Positions 46,989 through 59,154 are shown, counted from the first letter of the stretch. The stretch is DNA of 64,000 bases from Codonopsis lanceolata (GCA_013146195.2 CM028380.1:87050049-87114048), one strand, 5' to 3'. A program made the numbers and translations. The notes: generated by a model not told the origin, from the letters alone.

Positions 46989-47663
46989 GTATGCTTCATG
47001 TACAGTACCATTTGTGATCAATGCATGACCACCATAAGAATACTGGGGGGTGGGGCAGGTGTTTCTTTTGGTTAGGTAGATGTAGTTTCATCTGTAGGGG
47101 CAGAATGTTTTTCTATTCCAGAAATGACTGCACTTCAAACTGCTCTGCATTTCTTGCATAATGATAGTGCAGGTGGCAAGGGTTGAAGTTTTGCCAACAT
47201 AAGTATCCAAATTATATAATTAAATGTTCTTATTAGAAAGAAACCAATCAGACTATCTATGAAGTTGCTACAGGTGTTAGTTGACCATTTTAATTAATTG
47301 CATCATAGCCAGAATAAATTGGATAGGAAGAGAGGTCTTGCATGAAGAGAAGTAGTATCATCTTAGCAGAATGTCACAGTGGCAACCTCAAAGATTGAAT
47401 GTTCATGCTTTGATAGATAGTAGGTTCGACTTACACGAGGCTTTTAGGAATTTCCCTGATGAAATTGGGGCTGCTGGTTCACGAAGGACCTTTTTCTTTG
47501 TCCACCGACATTAGAAATCTTTAGGCTAGAGTTCAGTAACAAGTTTGAAAGCCAAGGTTGTAGCCCCGCAATGGACCTATCAACCTTTGCCTCATCTTGG
47601 TAAATTGTACCAATGTAGCATCAATAAATTCCTGGAAATAAGGAACGTTATTTTATTCCAAAT
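46989..47663 (+). other. Element Z interior, nothing recognised
   Basis: Intron-like sequence after the captured fragment with no open frame or repeat that I can identify. Confidence 0.4.
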
Positions 47664-47963
47664 ATGGATGATGCTGAAAAACTCTTGATTCCACCAACTG
47701 ATACTCGGGTAGACCCCGATTACTGGCCCGACTTGGTGGATTATTGGAAGCTTGAAAAGATTGAGGTATGTATACTCAGGTCTTTGCATGGTTGATGTAC
47801 TCAAGCTTATATAATGCATAAGCTTATGTGCTGTGAATATGATTTGTATTTTAGGCTGAAGATGAACGTAATTCTGCAAATCATAAGCAACTCGAGTTCC
47901 CACACAGGACCGGAAGGACTTCACACGCTAATATTCGAGAAGAGGTAAGCTATATAACTAAAA

Positions 47964-48121
47964 TGCTTGTTGGGGTGCCCTCGTTTGATGGGTGTGCACC
48001 ATTGTTTTGTTGTTGTACATGCTTTGTTGGGGTGCCCTCGCTTGATGGGTGTGCACCATTGTTTTGTTGTTGTACATAAATGCTTTGTTGGGGTGCCCTC
48101 GTTTGATGAGTGTGCACCATA
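47964..48121 (+). repeat. Three tandem copies of a 57-61-bp unit
   Basis: Units start at 47964, 48021 and 48082 with GTTGGGGTGCCCTCG, then GTGTGCACCATTGTTTTGTT; the last is shortened. It lies in the large intron of the Z remnant gene. Open frames on both strands across it are a by-product of the repeat. Confidence 0.85.
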
Positions 48122-48973
48122 TAAATTGCATTTTCCATCTTATTTCATCACATTCTCATAAAACATAATGGCAAATTAAAGACGATCCGAGTCCCCTTCC
48201 ATTACAATTACAATTACAATTTTTCCCATGACCGACCAAAACAATACGACATAAACCTCCATCATCCATACTAAATATAAATACTTCCATACCAAATTGA
48301 GTTTCTGTAAAATATTACTATCCCAAAAAACTAGCCTTTATTCCCCTTGGAATCGGAACATTCGCAGGGGGTGGGGTTGAACATCTGGTATATAAAATGG
48401 TAGCTGACAACCACCCCTCTTACCAAAAAACAAATAACAAAGACCGCTCTCCCTCACAATCAATCATATAAGGAATCACACAAACAAGAAATTGCTACAA
48501 CAGTCAGCTGACATGCTAGCTAATTGTAGAAATCTTCCAAAACAAAATCAGTCACATTTACCATTACCCTACCCAGCAACAGAAAAACCAAGTTGCAACA
48601 ATTTCTCATATCCTGAATTTCCAAAGAAGCGTAATGTTGTCTGCGCCGGTGAAAGGCACACAGTTTCCAAGCAAACAATCAGGACCCCACGACAGGTTGC
48701 ACAATCTCTTGCTGAGAAAAGGAATACTTGAAAAAAGATTCAACAAGTTGCAAAAATATATATTTTCTAGTATACCAATTGCGTCCTCATGCAACCTTTA
48801 GAAACCACTTTACAAAGAACATATGTTATAGTGACCCAGTTAAGAGTCCAACAGTCACCATACCCTACACCCCAAATATTTTGCAACCTTCAGAAACCAC
48901 TTTACATGAACCACTACCAAAACAAATAAGATCGACAATTTTCATACGCCAACCGAAGAGTGTTTCGGCCGCT
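48122..48973 (-). other. Possible captured 3' UTR in element Z
   Basis: Non-coding sequence directly downstream (minus strand) of the acidic exon stop at 48974. If that exon is captured, this is its 3' UTR and flank. No other feature seen. Confidence 0.35.
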
Positions 48974-49036
48974 CTAATCCTCTTCAGCATCTTCTTGATC
49001 ATCATCCTCGTCTTCAGAGTCATCAGTGCCATTTTC
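48974..49036 (-). pseudogene. Captured terminal exon with acidic C-terminus
   Basis: On the minus strand an acceptor TTGTGGCAG at 49045-49037 is followed by 20 codons, ENGTDDSEDEDDDQEDAEED, and TAG at 48976-48974. This looks like the last exon of a host gene with an acidic tail. The gene cannot be named from so short a piece, and chance is possible. Confidence 0.4.
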
Positions 49037-49739
49037 CTGCCACAAGGAACTCACAAGTTAGAAAAAAGTTATTTAAGATCTTTGAACTAATTAGCATGGT
49101 AGAGATCATATTGAAAAAATAAAATCCAAGGAAACCCTCATCCATTCCCTTCAGCCATTCATATCAAAAGTCTGCGTCACTGCAGAGACCAAAGGCTGAA
49201 ATGTAGAACTGTAATGTCAAAAGGAGTTCCAACTACACCAATAGGAAAATCACCAGAATCCACTTTACCGAACAAAATGTTCCAAAAGTATGTATCGAAA
49301 GGCTTCACGTCTTTAAGAGCACTCTAAGATTCCTGGCTAGCAATCAACTTTGGGGATCAAATGAAGTTGGAGCCTTAAAGAACGAGGCAGGCTTAAGGGA
49401 ACATCTAGTCTGCACTTTCTCAATATCAACCCATTTGAAAAGTCACTTTTTTGCAAAATCAAAACTTTAAGGAGTTGAAAAGGCCTATAAAATAATTTTC
49501 AATAGTGTAATAACTTGTGTTTTTATAAGTTTTAAAAACAATTTTAGAAAATGGATTCTCCAAGTGAGACATCCATAAATCAACAAAAGTAACTCTCCAG
49601 ATGGTTAAAGACAATCGGTTCTAGTTTTTTAGGGTATTAGAACAAGCACATGCAAAAACAAAGGTAGAGAAAGTGAGAGATAGGTGAGAACTTGTAGGAC
49701 AGAAAAGAGAAAGAAAAAAGGAATAAATTGAACACCCCC
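49037..49739. other. Element Z interior, nothing recognised
   Basis: AT-rich DNA between the acidic exon and the LINE fragment. No frame or repeat that I can assign. Confidence 0.4.
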
Positions 49740-50976
49740 ATCAAATCATCTTTGAACAACTCCCAAAATTTTTGAAAAAACGCCATTGGAAAGCCATTAG
49801 GTCCTGGGGCTAGCTTTATCTCCTCTCATATCCTGAACTGCTACGAACACTTCCTCTTCAGAAAAAGGAATTTCCAGCCCCCTCTGATTATCCATGGTGA
49901 AAGTTTTAAAAGAACCCCCTCCAGTTTAAAAAACAAGTCCTCGTCTTCCTTATACAAACCTTCGTAAAATCCTGTTATGCCCTCCTTGATTTCTTTTTTT
50001 TTTTGCCCTCCTTGATTTCATCCTCTCCTTCTAGCAATTAATGCTTACCTTACGAATCTAATTAGTTTGCTTGTGAATGCTTGCCATACGATGGAAAAAC
50101 CTCGTATTATTATTCCCTTCCCACAGCCACTGAACCCGCGCTTTCTGTTTCCAGCTAATTTCCTCGCTTTTGAGAAGTCTTTAAATTTCTGATTGGAGCA
50201 TAGCTCTTCTGGCAGACTCCTCCCTGTTCAAACCATTTACGCCTTCTAGCCCATCCAAGGATCTCACCTCTTCAAAGGCCTTATCCAGTCTCTCCCTAAG
50301 GATTCCAAAGGTCTGTTTGTTCCATCTTTTAAGATCCTCTTTCAAGCACTTCAACTTTCTCGCAAAACTGAAGCAAGGATCACCTTCTACCTAAATATGA
50401 TTGCCATTTACATATCACCCAGTCCTTAAAACCAGGCTCTTCAAACCACATTATTTCAAACCGAAATGGAGACTTCGCTTTTCGCACCCCTTCACAGTTC
50501 AGTACAAGTGGGAAATGATCTGAGACTATCCTAGGTAAACCTTCTTGAGAGCTCCCCCCAAAAATCTCTATCCACCCTGTCGACACAAGAAATCTGTCAA
50601 TTCTCAAACACTTGTTCATCTCACTGTTTCTAGCCCACATAAAAGTTCCCCCTACAAGAGGTATATCAACCAACTCCATATCGTTAATGAAATCATTAAA
50701 CTCTACCATAGCATGAGAGAAAGATCTGGCTCCCGTTCTTTCATGAGGGAATCTGATTACGTTGAAATCCCCACCTATACACCAGGGGGACTTCCACCTA
50801 TCAATCACTGCTTTTATCTCTGCCCACAACCCTCTACGATTTGCATCTACACAAGGACCATAAACACCCGAAAAAATCCATTTCAAGTCGAAATTATTAT
50901 TTTCAAACAGACACGATATAGAGAATTTGCCAGCCATCACATCTATTTTGTCCACTACTCTACTATCCCAAATCAC
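49740..50976 (-). pseudogene. LINE ORF2 fragment: endonuclease and linker to RT
   Basis: A 198-codon frame (50976-50380) has the apurinic endonuclease fold signature of plant L1-type LINEs: GVYGPCVDANRRGLW, CIGGDFNVIRFPHERTGARS, RIDRFLVSTGW and SDHFPLVL. Further left the frame continues with stops (LKRWNKQTFGILRERLDKAF, then APGPNGFPMAFFQKFW near 49800, the start of an RT). It is cut at both ends and has no poly-A tail, so it was a fragment before or during its arrival in Z. Confidence 0.8.
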
Positions 50977-51768
50977 TAAAGCTCAAAATAATACCACAAA
51001 CTCTGATAATATCATTTGCCTTTTGGGTACTACAATTACATGGCATAATCATAGAAGAATTGGTGGTGTTCTATCATCTTATAAATGGTAATGTTTACGT
51101 CCAAGAAACTATTCCATCTATTGATAGGACTTTCATAGCATAGAATAGGAGTAACATGTCTTGGCATGTCATGAATGGGCTTGTTACCATGGGCTGAACA
51201 CTAAGAACTATGAGCTTCCATATGGTTACTAGTTTATAAATAGGTATTCGCTATTCTTTCTTGTAATGCACTAAAAAATTGAATATACTATACATCATAA
51301 TGCAAATGAGACATACGACATAACCAAATACGGGTGGCACATAGCAAGACTTGTAAAAGTTGAGCTCCTGATACTTTCCTTCACACACTTTTAGATATTC
51401 CAACAAAACAGTTATCTAAAGGAATCTTTTGCTTGGACATATTTCAGGAAGTAAATGCTCTTAAACTCTTGTAGCATTTTCATAACTGGCAGATAACTTG
51501 ACCTTTAAACATTAACCATGAAATGCAACAAATGCTGAACACATGCTTACAAGCAACAAAGAACCAAAAGAAGGGATGACCCTGGATACTTCAACTAACT
51601 GAAGTAATAATGATGATTCCACAGAACTACTCAACATTTGTCCATCTGCTTATGTTTTAGAGCTGGTTTTTCCATTGGGGAGACATTGTTTTAATTTTTC
51701 TGCCTTGTGTAATCATCATTACTTGGTGTTTTGTGTAATTGAATATAATTGGTCTGTATTGTAATTAG
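50977..51768. other. Rest of the large intron in element Z
   Basis: AT-rich DNA between the LINE fragment and the 51769 exon. Nothing recognised. Confidence 0.4.
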
Positions 51769-52289
51769 ATGAAAGCAAATAATGAGGATACATCTCGTGT
51801 TAACGTGTTCATCAAAATACGTAGTAAAAAGGATGGTACCATACCTGACGATGACACAAGAAATTTAGTGGTAACATTTATTGGATGCACACGGAATAAC
51901 AGCATCGTCTCCTCGTGTGGATACAAATGGCTCTGGATCTAGTGTAGGACAAGTAGATCTAGTACCCTTAATTTATAGTGTTGATCTCTTGAGGTACCTC
52001 TTTTTTTGTTTCTTTTCTTTTTTTTTTTGACGTTATTTATACTAATTATATATTTTTTGTTGTAGGCTCGGATCAACTCACTGATGGACGACTTGAGCTA
52101 GCTATTTCAATGATGGATGACTTGATCTGTCTATTTCAATAGACACTTTTGTATAAGAAAGATACTTATTGAAACTTTAGTTTTTGAAGGGTAGTTGATC
52201 TACATACAATCTTTTTTTTTATTGTACTTTTATGTAATTTTGAATGTTTTTTATGCTATGCTTTTGACTAATTGGGTACCAATTAGAAA

Positions 52290-52290
52290 C

Positions 52291-52343
<53 letters not shown>
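52290..52343 (+). repeat. Compound microsatellite (AT)n(GTAT)n
   Basis: About twelve AT units followed by about seven GTAT units, in the AT-rich 3' part of element Z. Confidence 0.9.
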
Positions 52344-52479
52344 TAATTAGTTTATGTTATGACTTCAATTCATTTCTATAAAATGTAATTGTTTTCCATT
52401 TGATAATTAGCATATATTTGACTCAAACAAATGGTGGCCATCTCATATTAAAACGATATCAAATACAAAACTAATTGGT

Positions 52480-52991
52480 CACAAATGGTATTTGGGAGGG
52501 CATCAACCGTGCCAAATACTACGTGGAAGGCCAAACACAACAGTCCCAAATACTATTTGGGAGGGCAACAAAACCGTGCCAAAAACTTTTTGGGAGGGCA
52601 ATTCAACCGTCCCTAATACTATTTGGGAGGGCAACAAAAACCGTGCCAATTACTATTTGGGAGGGCAAACCAATTGTGCCAAAAAACTATTTGGGACGGA
52701 ATCAAAACCGTGCCTAATGCTACTATTTGGGAGGGCAGAACACCGTGCCAAATACTATTTGGCACGGTTCAACAAAAACCGTCCCAAATGTACGCTAACT
52801 GGCACCACCCTAGCAAACTGTCCCCTTTGCCGTCCCAAATAGTATTTGGGACGGTTTTGAGCCGAGACAAATGTATTTGGCACCCAAGTATTTAGGAAGG
52901 AGCCAAAACCGTGCCAAATACTATTTGGGACGGTTTTGGCAGTATTTGGCACGGTTTTTGGCTGTCCCAAATACCCCATTTTCTTGTAGTG
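52480..52991 (+). repeat. Right subterminal repeat array and TIR of element Z
   Basis: Around twelve imperfect 30-45-bp units combine TATTTGGGAGGGCA with ACCGTGCCAAATAC in both orientations, ending in the TIR CCATTTTCTTGTAGTG. Such arrays are binding sites for CACTA accessory proteins by analogy. Overlapping ORFs in three frames are repeat artefacts. Confidence 0.85.
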
Positions 52992-55102
52992 AAAGTTTTA
53001 CCTTCCCCTAAAAATGCATATTTTAAGTGGGGTGGTAATGGCTTTAATTCTTCTACTGGAGGAGATTTAACAGATGGGATAAATTCAGAATCTTCTGGTT
53101 TAATTGTTTCTTCTTCTTTAACCTCCTCATTATTATTTTCTTTAACATCTTCATTATTTTCTACTTTTCCATCCTCTACTTCAATTTCCTCAAAAAGTGA
53201 TTTTAAAATCTCTACTTCTTCTTCTTCATTACGTTCATCCTCAACTTTATCTATTTTATTAGAATTAATTTCTGATTCTAATTCTTTTTCCATATTATCT
53301 TTATTCTTATTTTTAAGAGCTGTTATTTTTTCTCTTTCTTGTTTTTCTTCTTCTTCTATTTCTCTCTCTATCTCATCAATGTCAATTTTTATGGGAGGTA
53401 TAGGTCTATCATCAAAAACTATAAATACATCTTTCTCATAGTCATCATCCTCATTATTTTCCTCAAAAGTTTGAGTCGTTAATTTTTCGATTTCATCCAT
53501 GGAGAAACATGCATTCATGTCACTAGGTCTATTCATAGCATCAAAAACAGAGATTTCGACAGTTTCACCTAGGACTGACATTGAAAGTTTACCATTCTTC
53601 ACATTTGTCACAGTATTGGCAGTGGCCATAAAAGGTTTGCCTAACAAGATAGGAACTTCATTATTTGTGCAAATTTTTCTTTCCATCTCTAGAACCACAA
53701 AGTCGACTGGAATGATTAGTTTATCAACCTGAACTAGGATGTCTTCCACTATACCCAAAGGATGTTTAATTGAACGATCAGCTAATTGTAAGGACATATT
53801 AGTGGGCTTTAGTTCTCCTAACCCTAATTGTTTGTAGACTGCAAAAGGCATTAAGTTAATACTTGCTCCTAGATCTAGCATGGCTTTCATCTTTTTAGAG
53901 CTTCCCAAAGAGACTTGGATATTAAAGCTACCAGGGTCTTTCAACTTAGGGGGGAGTTCGGGTTGTAAAACAGCACTTACATTTTCAGAAACAATAATTT
54001 TCTCATTGTTTTCAAATTTGTGTTTCTTAGAGTGAAGATATTTGAAAAACTTAGCATAAGCTGGAATATTTTTATTAACGTTAAGCAAAGGAGGGTTAAC
54101 ATTCACTTTGGATAACATATTACAAATTGCCGAAAATTGTTTATCCATTCGGTTTTTCATAAGTCTTCTTGGAAACGGAATTGGAGGAACATATGGTGGT
54201 GGAGCCACATAAGGTTCCTCTTCTTCTTGTTCTATCTCTTTTTCTACCTCTACTTGATTTTCTTTACTTTGAACTTCTACTTCTACCTCTTGCTTAGTTG
54301 TTTGATTATCTTCATTGTTATCTTTTTCAACTTCCTTTTCAGAATTATCTACTTCATCAGGCATATTAGAAGATTGAACAGGGTCACTTACCTCTTCTCC
54401 TATTACTTTTCCGCTTCGCAAAATAGTGATTGATTTTGCTTGCTTGGTTTGGCTAGGGAACTTCCCTTCTTCTCTTTTCTCAGTCTCAGAATTTGCAATG
54501 TGCTTCTTCAAATTTTCCACTTCTTCAAGTAAATATTTTATCAGGACAGCTTGACCTTTGCTTGTTCCATCTGATTTTTGAACTTCTTCAATTCTTAATT
54601 GACCTTGATTTGGAAATTGTTGAGGTTGTGATTGTTGAGGCTGAAATTGTTGAGGTTGTAAAGGTTGTAAAGGTTTATTTCCTCCCCAAGAAAAATTAGG
54701 ATGATTCCTCCAACCAGGATTATATGTATTTGAGTAGGGATCATTCCTTGGCCTTTGAAGGTATACGTTCATGGCATTAGCTTGTTCAGCATACATTGCA
54801 CTTGATGGACAAAAATTAGTAGCATGAGAATATAAGCGACATAAAGCACATGCTTCTTGAATTGGCCAATTTTCAAATTGAGCTTGTGTATCTGATTTTT
54901 CTTGAACTTGGTATAAACTTGTACTTTTACCTCTTGCACTTTTCTGTTGAGAATTTATATTTAACATTTCAAATAATTCCTCTAATGCATATGGTGTCAT
55001 TCTATTAATAGAACCACCAGCTGCACTATCAACCATAGTTTGTAAACCTGGCGAAAGACCATGATAAAATTGAAGTACTAACACATGTTGAGCCAGATTA
55101 TG

Positions 55103-56994
55103 TGGTCGAAGGCTTAAAAAATATTTTGACCCCCTCATCCTAAAGCTGCGATCTCGAATAGATTCCTCGGTCGGATGCTTCTTATCTGCAGCTGGGAAAA
55201 TAATTCTCATAAATTCTATTCTCCAATCCATAACGGCCTATCATCTTCCTGCTATTGATCCTCCAAAGTCTGTCCTTCGGTTGGTTGACAGAATGTTTGC
55301 CAATTTTTTTTGGGGTCAAGTAGACCAAAAAAACCGTGCTCATTGGATTGCCTGGTCGCGTTGCTGTATGCCTGTCGCTGAAGGTGGAGTAGGAATTCGT
55401 TCTCTCTCCGATATTACAATGGCTTACTCGGCAAATATTTGGTGGAGATTTCGAACTCATAATACTTTGTGGTCTAGTTTCTTCAAGGCCAAGTATTGTC
55501 GTCATCTTCATCCAGTTCAAACCTCCTTGAAAGGCTCTCATGTTTGGCGTCGTATGCTCTCCATTTGCCCCTTTGTGGAACAGCACATGAAATGGCTGAT
55601 TGTTCGAGGTACTTGTTCTCTATGGTTTGACGGCTGGTTAGATGGAGGTCCTCTCACTCAACCTCCTAATGTTATGGTTTCTTCGGTGCGTGATCTGTTT
55701 GAAGACTCAATCAATCTTGTTCCTTCAATTGCTGCCCAACTTAACCCCCAAGATCTTCAACGCATTCTGGACCAAGGTTGTTATCTTCATGATTCTGAAG
55801 TCACGGCATGCTGGACTCTCTCCCCTTCCGGTCGGTTTTCTATCTCCTCAGCCTGGCAATCCCTTCGGCCTCAAAGTCCTAGACTTTTATCTACAAAGTT
55901 CTATTGGCACTCAAAGATTCCTAAACATATCAGTGTCTTTATGTGGAGACTTTTTTGCTGCCGGTTACCTATTGATGAAGCTCTTTTGCATCGAGGGTTT
56001 CAAATGGTCTCTCGATGTTATTGCTGCTCGTCTGGAAGTGCTGAAACCTTTAATCATGTTTTCCTTCACTGTCCAGTTGCTGCTCACATTTGGTCTGTTC
56101 TGGGAGCTGAATTTCAAGTAAACTTCTGTACTCATTCCATTCAACAATGTTGCCTTTCATGGTGGCTTTTTCACCCGCATTCTTTGGTCCATATTGCTCT
56201 TCCTTCTTTGGTTTTATGGCAGATTTGGAAGAATAGAAACTCTTTCTTTTTTGATGGGCACGGTCAGTCTGCATCTTCTCTTTTACTCTCCATTCGTCCG
56301 GATTGTTAAGTGGATTCGACCTCCTTCTTTGTTTGTTAAGCTCAATACTGATGGAGCTTCTCGAGGTAATCCTGGAATTAGTGGGGGAGGAGGTATTGTT
56401 CGTAATTCCTCCAGAGATTTTATTTTTGCCTTCGCGTCCTTCTATGGTCATTCTTCAAACACTTTTGTTGAAGCCAAAGCCTTGCTTGAGGGCGTTATGT
56501 GGCTTAAAGAAGTCGGATTCAGGGGAGCTCTTATTGAATTGGATTCCAGGATTCTTATTGGTTGTCTTACAACTAATCACAAATTCCCTTGGCGATGTTG
56601 GGCCATCCTCCACCAAATTCGAGATATTCAGAGGGACATGGATTTCCATTTTAGTCACTGCTACAGGAAAGCTAATAGTGTTGCTGATCTTCTTGCCAAC
56701 TTGAGTTGTGACTCTTCTACTTCTTATCAATTTAATGACTCTTATAGCTTGCCGCCTCGCATTTGTGGTTCTATTGCTCTGGACAAGTCCGGTACCCCTT
56801 ATATTAGACGTAGGGCTTAATTTGTATAGGCTCTTCTTTTTTGCTTCTTTATGTATTTCCACTTCGAGGTTAGGCTTCCTTGTCCTCCCATTTATAAGGG
56901 TCAGGCTGGTTGTCTTCCTTCAGTTTGTATTATTTTTTTCTTATTAATAAAATCTAGCAGGGTGCCGCCCCTGTTTCTCTAAGAAAAAAAAAAA
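55103..56994 (+). mobile_element. 5'-truncated plant LINE inserted in the X gag
   Basis: Begins inside the RT C-terminal region and ends with an A11 tail at 56984-56994, so it is a 5'-truncated LINE. Left flank AGCCAGATTATG (55091-55102) and right flank GACGGGGACACATAAT (from 56995) are the two halves of the X gag, recognisable from Y 22027-22060. No clear target-site duplication is visible. Confidence 0.85.
55111..56820 (+). pseudogene. LINE ORF2 C-terminal part: RT end, zf-RVT, RNase H
   Basis: The first frame carries the RT tail (LSAAGKIILINSILQSITAY near 55210-55250) and FFWGQVDQKNRAHWIAWSRC, followed by the zf-RVT domain near 55900-56100 (FYWHSKIPKHISVFMWRLFC, CYCCSSGSAETFNHVFLHCP). After a frameshift near 56300 the RNase H domain follows (LNTDGASRGNPGISGGGGIV, EAKALLEG, ELDSRI, NSVADLLANLS), with the expected Asp/Glu residues, ending at TAA 56818-56820. 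A 3' UTR with AATAAAA lies at 56944. Missing RT catalytic core makes it inactive. Confidence 0.85.
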
Positions 56995-57850
56995 GACGGG
57001 GACACATAATAAGCAGATTTTTAAATCTATCCCAAGACTCATGGAATATTTCACCTGGTTCATTTTGGAATAACATGATTTGTTTTCTATATTCAGTAAG
57101 AGATGCATGCTTATAGTATTTACTCATAAACAACTCATAAAGTTGAGCCCAAGTATAAACACTACTAGTGTTAGATTCATAAACCATCGCTTTGCCAACT
57201 CTTTTAATGCACTGAGAAAGTATTTCATTTTTACTTGGTCTTCAGTCAACCCTCCTAAAGGAAAAGTACTCATCATATATTCATAATCTCTTAAGAAACT
57301 TACAGGATCTTCGTTACGCATTCCATGAAAAGAAGGTATAGCATGAAAATAATGGTCTTTTAATTCGAAATTCCTTACTGCTTCTGGTAAGACTAGGCAT
57401 GAAGTTACTACATTTAGTGAAGGTCTACTGAAATCATTAATAGTTCTTTGATTTACGAGTACTTCCATATTTCTTCTAGCAGGTTTTTCTTCTCTTTGAT
57501 TCACATTAGCTGGATGAACCGGATTTTCAGGATTTTGATTAATATTATCCATTGGAGGATCAACCAGAAGATCTTCTTGATTCAATTGTTCTTGATTATC
57601 AGGCTCGATTGCTAGATTTTCAAGCTCTTCTTGATTCCTTCTAATTTTATTTATATCTTGATTCAGTTCTACCAGTTGAGGATTCAAAGATCTACGACCG
57701 TGCATAAAATAATTAAAGCAATTTAAAAACAACTAAATATTAAAAACAAATAAAATAAAATCTTTTTGAATTTTTATTTTTATAAAAACTGAAAACTGAA
57801 ATTAAATTAAAAATTACGCTACCAACAAACTAATTATGTAAACTAGCTTA

Positions 57851-57868
57851 TCCCCGGCAACGGCGCCA
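57851..57868 (-). other. Primer binding site of element X
   Basis: Minus-strand TGGCGCCGTTGCCGGGGA, identical to that of Y, a few bases inside the 5' LTR. Confidence 0.85.
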
Positions 57869-57874
57869 AAAACT

Positions 57875-59154
57875 TGATCGATGTTTTATTTTAATTATTT
57901 TCCTTGCAAGTGGATAAGACTATTGGAGAATAGTTTTGGAAAGCAAGGGTCGAACCACAGAGACAAGAAGATCACAGATAAAACAATTTATTGATAGCAA
58001 ATTATTAATCTAAGGTGGTTTTTATATTTATTCTATTCTAAACTAATTATTATTATGCAGGTGTTTAACTAATTAGCAGCAATTGCAGGTTATGAAGATC
58101 TTATAGTGGATGACAATCTAGGATTAGGGTTTCACTTGTATCTCCTCTATGCTTAATTTTAATAAAGTATCATTCAATCTCTTGGGTTCGTTCACTAAAT
58201 ATAGATATAGTCTGTTGAATTACCGTTCAGTCTCCATCTTCAAATAATCCATCCATTCTATATCCTAAGCACAAGAACATATGATCTAACTGTCACTTAG
58301 GTCATATATGGAACCTGGTCCTAACTTATCACTCTCGTGCATCGATAGGTCCAATTTATTGTGATGGTGAGCCAGTGTACGACATATGCACATTGATCAT
58401 GCAGTTATCCGCACCTCTAGGCCTTTATTATTCACGATTACATTCATTTGTTCAAAGTGAAATAATATAGGGATTGATAATCACCATAATCAACAAGAAT
58501 TGAATGAACATAAATATAAATTAAAGCATAGATTCGATACAAGTTACCTCCCACCTCCTAGATTAATGAAGATTTAGTTCATCCTTGCAGATGAACAACA
58601 CATGGAGATAAATGAGTTCATGAATCGATCTTCAATACTTGTAATTACAACAACTAATTATGTTATACAACCTAAAATCTATTCGTAAGCTATATAAAAC
58701 TACTTTCTAGCCGTCTCTAGCCGTCCTATGCTCTGGCTACCGTCCTCTATTTATACCATGGAGTTGTAGTGCAATTAGATCTCTTGTGAAAACGCAAATT
58801 TGGGAATTCTGACTACCTTGCGGTCGCAAGGTCTGAGGTACCTTGCGTCCGCAAGGTCCTTGATTTCTCCGAGGTTGAAATTCTAACTTTCTGCCTACCT
58901 TGCGGAGGCAAGGTAGATAACACCTTGCGACCACAAGATGTCCAGCTTGGCCATCTTCTTTTCTTCTTCACTTTTACACTTCGACCCCTTCTTGGAATTT
59001 TCACCCAAAAGCCTGATAATTTGTATACTTTCACCTAAAACCCTAAAACTCACAAAATCACTGAAAAATGCATAACAGTAGCCAAAAACCTCGTGGAATA
59101 GCTTTATTTAAGTCATAGAAGCATAGTAAATCGACGTATAAAATACATCGATCA
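57875..59154 (-). repeat. 5' LTR of element X (1,280 bp)
   Basis: Uninterrupted LTR with termini TGATCGATG/CATCGATCA. It serves as the empty-site reference for the Y and solo-LTR insertions in the 3' LTR. It carries the palindrome module (58939-58815) and TATAAATA (58755-58748). Confidence 0.92.
58748..58939 (-). promoter_or_regulatory. 2+2 palindrome module and TATA in the X 5' LTR
   Basis: Palindromes at 58939-58922 (degenerate), 58914-58897, 58857-58840 and 58832-58815, steps 25, 57, 25 bp, then TATAAATA at 58755-58748, 59 bp on. Spacing to TATA is almost the same as in Y (61 bp). Probably the element's promoter. Confidence 0.62.

Larger units (their letters stand above)
47664..51942 (+). 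pseudogene. Transposase_24-like remnant gene of element Z
   Basis: Exons: 47664-47765 (VDPDYWPDLVDYWKLEKIE, donor GTATGT), 47855-47944 (AEDERNSANHKQLEFPHRTG then RTSHANIREE, donor GTAAGC) and 51769-51942 (MKANNEDTSRVNVFIKIRSK, ending at TAG 51940-51942). These blocks resemble the central part of plant Transposase_24 proteins. The intron 47945-51768 is unusually long because it holds a 60-bp tandem repeat, a captured exon and a LINE piece. N-terminal exons are missing. Confidence 0.6.
43808..52991 (+). mobile_element. Element Z: CACTA transposon carrying captured gene fragments
   Basis: Left terminus CACTACAAGAAAAACC, right terminus the complement TTTTCTTGTAGTG, target-site duplication AAA at 43805-43807 and 52992-52994. 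Removing Z restores the X frame GKTLPVIIAAD exactly. Subterminal repeats built on TATTTGGGAGGGCA and AACCGTGCCAAAT line both ends, most densely the right. Inside are a degraded Transposase_24-like gene (47664-51942), a VARICOSE-like two-exon fragment (46595-46988), another captured exon (48974-49036) and a LINE endonuclease fragment. No tnp2 catalytic transposase is visible, so Z needs a helper. Confidence 0.92.
52992..57705 (-). pseudogene. Gag and protease of element X, split by a LINE
   Basis: Gag starts at 57705 (MHGRRSLNPQLVELNQDINK). A one-base loss near 57170 shifts frame, and the LINE (55103-56994) splits gag in DRFKNLLIMCP/HNLAQHVLVLQFYHGLSPG. From 55102 a long frame covers the gag C-terminus (CALCRLYSHATNFCPSSAMY), a Pro/Gln linker, a Glu-rich region, the protease (MLDLGASINLMPFAVY near 53880, PILLGKPFMATANT near 53650) and an acidic linker up to element Z at 52992, where it joined the RT at 43807. 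Apart from the two insertions and one frameshift this gag-protease region is well preserved. Confidence 0.88.
19104..59154 (-). mobile_element. Element X: Athila-like Ty3/gypsy retrotransposon
   Basis: Minus-strand element with 5' LTR 57875-59154, primer site 57868-57851, gag start 57705, protease, RT, RNase H, integrase, a post-pol ORF (40025-39120), polypurine tract near 36994-36971 and a 3' LTR ending at 19104. Target-site duplication GTTAC is at 19099-19103 and 59155-59159. The Athila assignment rests on the integrase tail (ACHLPVEIEHKAYWA), the GGCGCCGTTGCCGGGG primer site and the extra post-pol ORF. It is interrupted by element Y, a solo LTR, CACTA element Z and a LINE. Coding parts carry stops and frameshifts. 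Confidence 0.92.

Noticed and set aside
52475..52895. Overlapping plus-strand ORFs with repeated WEG and FGRA motifs
   Set aside because: Frames through the subterminal repeat array of element Z; all three frames look alike because the repeat is short.
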